NCBI GenBank assembly: GCA_003096235.1
Contig: PIXT01000121.1
Coordinates: 1-13,642 of the forward strand
Source of the DNA: Candidatus Bathyarchaeum sp.
GTDB taxonomy: Archaea > Thermoproteota > Bathyarchaeia > Bathyarchaeales > Bathyarchaeaceae
Reading direction: 5' to 3'
Length of the DNA stretch: 13,642 bases
The notes below the pieces were generated by a model. It saw nothing but the letters and a program-made list of their open reading frames with translations, was not told the origin of the DNA and made no database searches. Positions 10,776 through 13,642 of this stretch are shown in pieces. Each line of letters starts with the position of its first letter. The first letter of the stretch is position 1. Position numbers and translations under genes: made by a program.

Positions 10776-13642
10776 TTGACAATCCCGATGAGCAAAGATT
10801 ACAAGCAGTATGCTGATCTTTTAGAGAAAAATCTTGAAAACATATATGCTGTTGCAAGAAAAGCGCGGAAAAAAGGGTTAGACCCTGCACTTGTTCCCGA
10901 ACCGGAGGTTGCCAAGGATTTAGCTGAACTGGTAGAAGGGCTTGTTGGTCCTCCTGGGGTCGCTGAGGGTATACGCGATTTGACTGATAAGTTATCTAGA
11001 GAGGCGCTTACCTTCAAAATTACTGAACAGATAATAAATGGAAAATTTGGTGCTATGGATGCCCGTGAAGCAGCAGAACAGGCAATGAGAACTGCTCTTG
11101 CCATACTAACTGAGGGCATAACCGCGGCTCCTATACAAGGCATTGCTAAGGTGGAAATAAAAACTAATCCGGATCGGACAAACTATTTGGCTATATACTA
11201 TGCTGGTCCGATACGTTCAGCCGGTGGAACAGAACAGGCTTTAACCATAATAGTTGGCGATCACATTCGTCGTTTGCTCAAGTTGGATCGCTACAAACCA
11301 ACAGAAGAAGAGGTTTGCCGTTTCATAGAAGAAGTGCGTTTGTTTGAACGTTCAATCGCAAGATTTCAGTATCATATCTCAGATGAGGAGCTACGAAGAG
11401 GCATCCAGAACATTCCGGTGGAGGTAACAGGCACCGAATCAGATCCTGTTGAAGTTTCGTCTTTCCGAAACCTTCCCCGAATCGAAACAAACAATGTACG
11501 GGGTGGAGCTCTACGAGTCGTAAACGATGGAATAGTGGGGCGAGCATCAAAAGTATTAACCACCATCGAGAAACTGAAGATTGATGGCTGGGAGTGGCTT
11601 GGGAGCCTAAAAGAGTTCTCGAAAAAAAAGAAAGCTGGGTTCATGGCAGACGTCATAGCTGGGCGCCCAATTTTCTCGTTTCCATCTAGATTTGGAGGCT
11701 TCAGGCTGCGATACGGACGCTCCAGAAACACCGGTCTCGCAGCAGTTGGTATACACCCTGCCACAATGATGGTTGTCCAGAATTTTCTTGCAGCTGGAAC
11801 TCAACTCCGTTTAGAGGGTCCTGGAAAAGGCGGAATTACAGTTCCGGTTGATAGTATTGAGCCGCCTATTGTACGCCTAAAAAACGGGTCTGTTGTACGT
11901 GTTAGCATCCAAAACTTTAAACAAATTGAGAAACTGGTTGACAAGATTTTGTTTCTTGGAGACATCCTGATTGGTTTTGGCGATTTTCTTTACACAAATA
12001 AGCCTCTTCGTCCGTCTGGCTACAATGAAGAGTGGTGGCATGAAGAGCTTGTGGCAGCGCTTGAGCAAAAATTTGGTTCTGACTTAAAGAAAGCTGCAAA
12101 AGCCGTGTGCTTGTCCAATTCCCGTCTTGATGAACTTTTTGCTGATCCTTTCAAGAATAAGCCGAACGCAAAAGAAGCAATCACAATTTCCTCTGTTTTT
12201 GGGGTTCCGCTTCATCCTTTTTTCACCTTTTTCTGGGAGAACGTTTCCCTTGACGAGTTTGAGATTTTAAGAAACTGGCTGTTAACCTCTAAGACAAACG
12301 TCGAAGATTCTATTGTTACAGAGATTGTTGGCTTGAAAGATAAAGCGGCGAAGAGTGTTCTTGATAAACTCTGTATTCCCCACACTATCATCGCAAACAA
12401 TATCCTCGTAAAAGACGATGAAGCGCATGTTCTCGCTTTTTGTCTCGGATTGAACGCTCCTGAAAATGTGATAGACTCTTCTGGGACTGTTTTCGAGCAT
12501 ATACAAAAGTTCACTGGTGTTTTGATTAGACCAAAGGCTCCAAGCTTTGTGGGTGCTAGAATGGGGCGCCCAGAGAAGGCTAAGCATAGAGAAATGAAAC
12601 CCCTTGTTCACGCTCTGTTTCCTGTTGGGTTTGCTGGAGGTTCCCGACGTAACCTCTATGATGTTTCTACTAAAGCCTCGATTGAAGTTGACATTGTGAG
12701 ACGCCACTGCGTAAAATGTAACAGCTTAACTTTCTTGATTCGTTGCCCCAACTGCGGTTCAGATACTGTTTTGGAGAAGTTTTGCCCTCAATGCGGGAGA
12801 GGCATAAATGCGGATAATTGTCCCGTCTGTAAATGCTCAACTAAAAGTTATGCTCGACAGCAGATTGACATAAAGTCTTTGTTGTCTTCGGCTTGCAGTA
12901 ATCTGCGGCTTCATATGCCTAGCCTTGTGAAGGGAGTAAAAGGCATGACAAACGAAACCAAGACGCCAGAGATTTTGGAGAAAGGGATTTTGCGGGCTAA
13001 GCATGGTTTATCCATCTTTAAGGATGGGACAATCCGTTTCGATGTTACGAATGCGCCCCTTTCCCATTTTACTCCTAAGGAGGTTGGGGTTTCTGTTGAG
13101 CAGCTTCGATTGAATGGTTACCTGTACGACTATAACGGAAAGCCCCTGACTACTCCTGATCAGATTTGCGAGCTTAAGGTGCAGGATGTAGTTATTCCTC
13201 GTAACTGTGGAGAATATTTTGTTCGTGTTGCCGCATTTCTGGATGAGTTGCTTGAAAAAGTGTACGAACTTCCTGCGTTCTACAAGATTGAAAAAGCTTC
13301 TGATTTGGTTGGGCGCATCATTATCGGTTTGGCGCCGCACACTTCAGTTGGTATTGTTGGAAGAATTATCGGGTTTACGCCTCTTAAGGTCTGTTACGCT
13401 CATCCCATGTGGCATTCAGCGAAACGTAGAGACTGTGACGGCGACGAGGATACGTTGATGCTGGCTTTAGACACGATACTGAATTTCTCTAAAGTCTTTT
13501 TGCCTTCTCATATTGGAGGAATAATGGATGCTCCAATCTTGATTATCCCAATCGTAAATCCTATGGAGGTGCAGCGGCAAGCTCACGAAGTTGACGTTGC
13601 AGGACAGTATCCTTTGCTGTTTTATGAAAAAACGTTGCAGAA
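10776..13642 (+). CDS. polC: DNA polymerase D large subunit DP2, 5' part (runs off the window)
   Basis: DP2 is the polymerising subunit of PolD. It has a two-barrel active site like multisubunit RNA polymerases, and the frame stays open for 955 codons to the window end. The N-terminal domain carries YAGPIRSAGG (142-151). The central zinc-binding part has C645/C648, C657/C660, C670/C673 and C682/C685/C687. The catalytic loop is RRDCDGDED, with D888 and D890 as the likely magnesium ligands, followed by LMLALD. The loop is a known intein site in other archaea and is uninterrupted here. The last visible block is HIGGIMDAPILIIPIVNP. TTG at 10776 is preferred because GGAG lies 7 nt before it. The in-frame ATG at 10788 would be 19 nt from that motif. 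The C-terminus, with any PCNA-binding tail, is missing. Confidence 0.97.
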   Translation, partial: MTIPMSKDYKQYADLLEKNLENIYAVARKARKKGLDPALVPEPEVAKDLAELVEGLVGPPGVAEGIRDLTDKLSREALTFKITEQIINGKFGAMDAREAAEQAMRTALAILTEGITAAPIQGIAKVEIKTNPDRTNYLAIYYAGPIRSAGGTEQALTIIVGDHIRRLLKLDRYKPTEEEVCRFIEEVRLFERSIARFQYHISDEELRRGIQNIPVEVTGTESDPVEVSSFRNLPRIETNNVRGGALRVVNDGIVGRASKVLTTIEKLKIDGWEWLGSLKEFSKKKKAGFMADVIAGRPIFSFPSRFGGFRLRYGRSRNTGLAAVGIHPATMMVVQNFLAAGTQLRLEGPGKGGITVPVDSIEPPIVRLKNGSVVRVSIQNFKQIEKLVDKILFLGDILIGFGDFLYTNKPLRPSGYNEEWWHEELVAALEQKFGSDLKKAAKAVCLSNSRLDELFADPFKNKPNAKEAITISSVFGVPLHPFFTFFWENVSLDEFEILRNWLLTSKTNVEDSIVTEIVGLKDKAAKSVLDKLCIPHTIIANNILVKDDEAHVLAFCLGLNAPENVIDSSGTVFEHIQKFTGVLIRPKAPSFVGARMGRPEKAKHREMKPLVHALFPVGFAGGSRRNLYDVSTKASIEVDIVRRHCVKCNSLTFLIRCPNCGSDTVLEKFCPQCGRGINADNCPVCKCSTKSYARQQIDIKSLLSSACSNLRLHMPSLVKGVKGMTNETKTPEILEKGILRAKHGLSIFKDGTIRFDVTNAPLSHFTPKEVGVSVEQLRLNGYLYDYNGKPLTTPDQICELKVQDVVIPRNCGEYFVRVAAFLDELLEKVYELPAFYKIEKASDLVGRIIIGLAPHTSVGIVGRIIGFTPLKVCYAHPMWHSAKRRDCDGDEDTLMLALDTILNFSKVFLPSHIGGIMDAPILIIPIVNPMEVQRQAHEVDVAGQYPLLFYEKTLQ

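Noticed and set aside
12282..12707. 141-residue reverse-strand frame inside DP2
   Set aside because: It lies wholly opposite a well-conserved part of DP2 and resembles no family; it is an antisense shadow.

Overview
The window reads as archaeal chromosome, not as a plasmid or mobile element. It encodes both subunits of the archaea-specific family D DNA polymerase (DP1 and the start of DP2), an Orc1/Cdc6 initiator, a NurA nuclease with its HerA ATPase, an Elf1-type zinc ribbon and a geranylgeranylglyceryl phosphate synthase for ether lipids. PolD argues against Sulfolobales-type Crenarchaeota. The small winged-helix protein and the 158-aa helical protein resemble, from memory, families in Bathyarchaeia/Thaumarchaeota-like lineages. 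A Bathyarchaeia-type host is my best guess, but it is inference. Base composition is AT-rich and most genes have Shine-Dalgarno-like GAGG/GGTG motifs, often with GTG or TTG starts.

Layout. At the left edge is the N-terminus of a leftward AbrB/PhoU-type regulator (1-90). DP1 (314-1858, rightward) converges on cdc6 (leftward, 1895 to about 3133). Between cdc6 and the next rightward gene lie about 800 bp without a gene. They hold three matched ORB elements, each with the core GAAAnnnAGGGGT. Two are inverted with their G-strings facing outward around an AT-rich stretch, which is the classical build of an archaeal replication origin. To the right of the origin is a rightward set: a small winged-helix protein, nurA, and herA overlapping nurA. 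HerA converges, with a 14-bp overlap, on a leftward gene for a membrane-anchored, coiled-coil, winged-helix protein (7024-7737).

Next comes a gene-poor stretch (7738-9652) that contains only a leftward 158-aa helical protein of unknown function. It carries a family of GTGAT/ATCAC dyads in clusters on both sides of that gene. The right part is rightward again: elf1 and GGGP synthase 14 nt apart, then DP2, which runs off the window with its catalytic DGD motif present and no intein.

How it fits together: the window is a replication island. Initiator, origin, both polymerase D subunits and the HerA-NurA end-processing machine lie within 14 kb. The least explained parts are the winged-helix protein that opens the nurA-herA operon, the membrane-tethered winged-helix protein facing herA, the dyad family, and cdc6 lacking any ATG, GTG or TTG in front of its conserved N-terminus.
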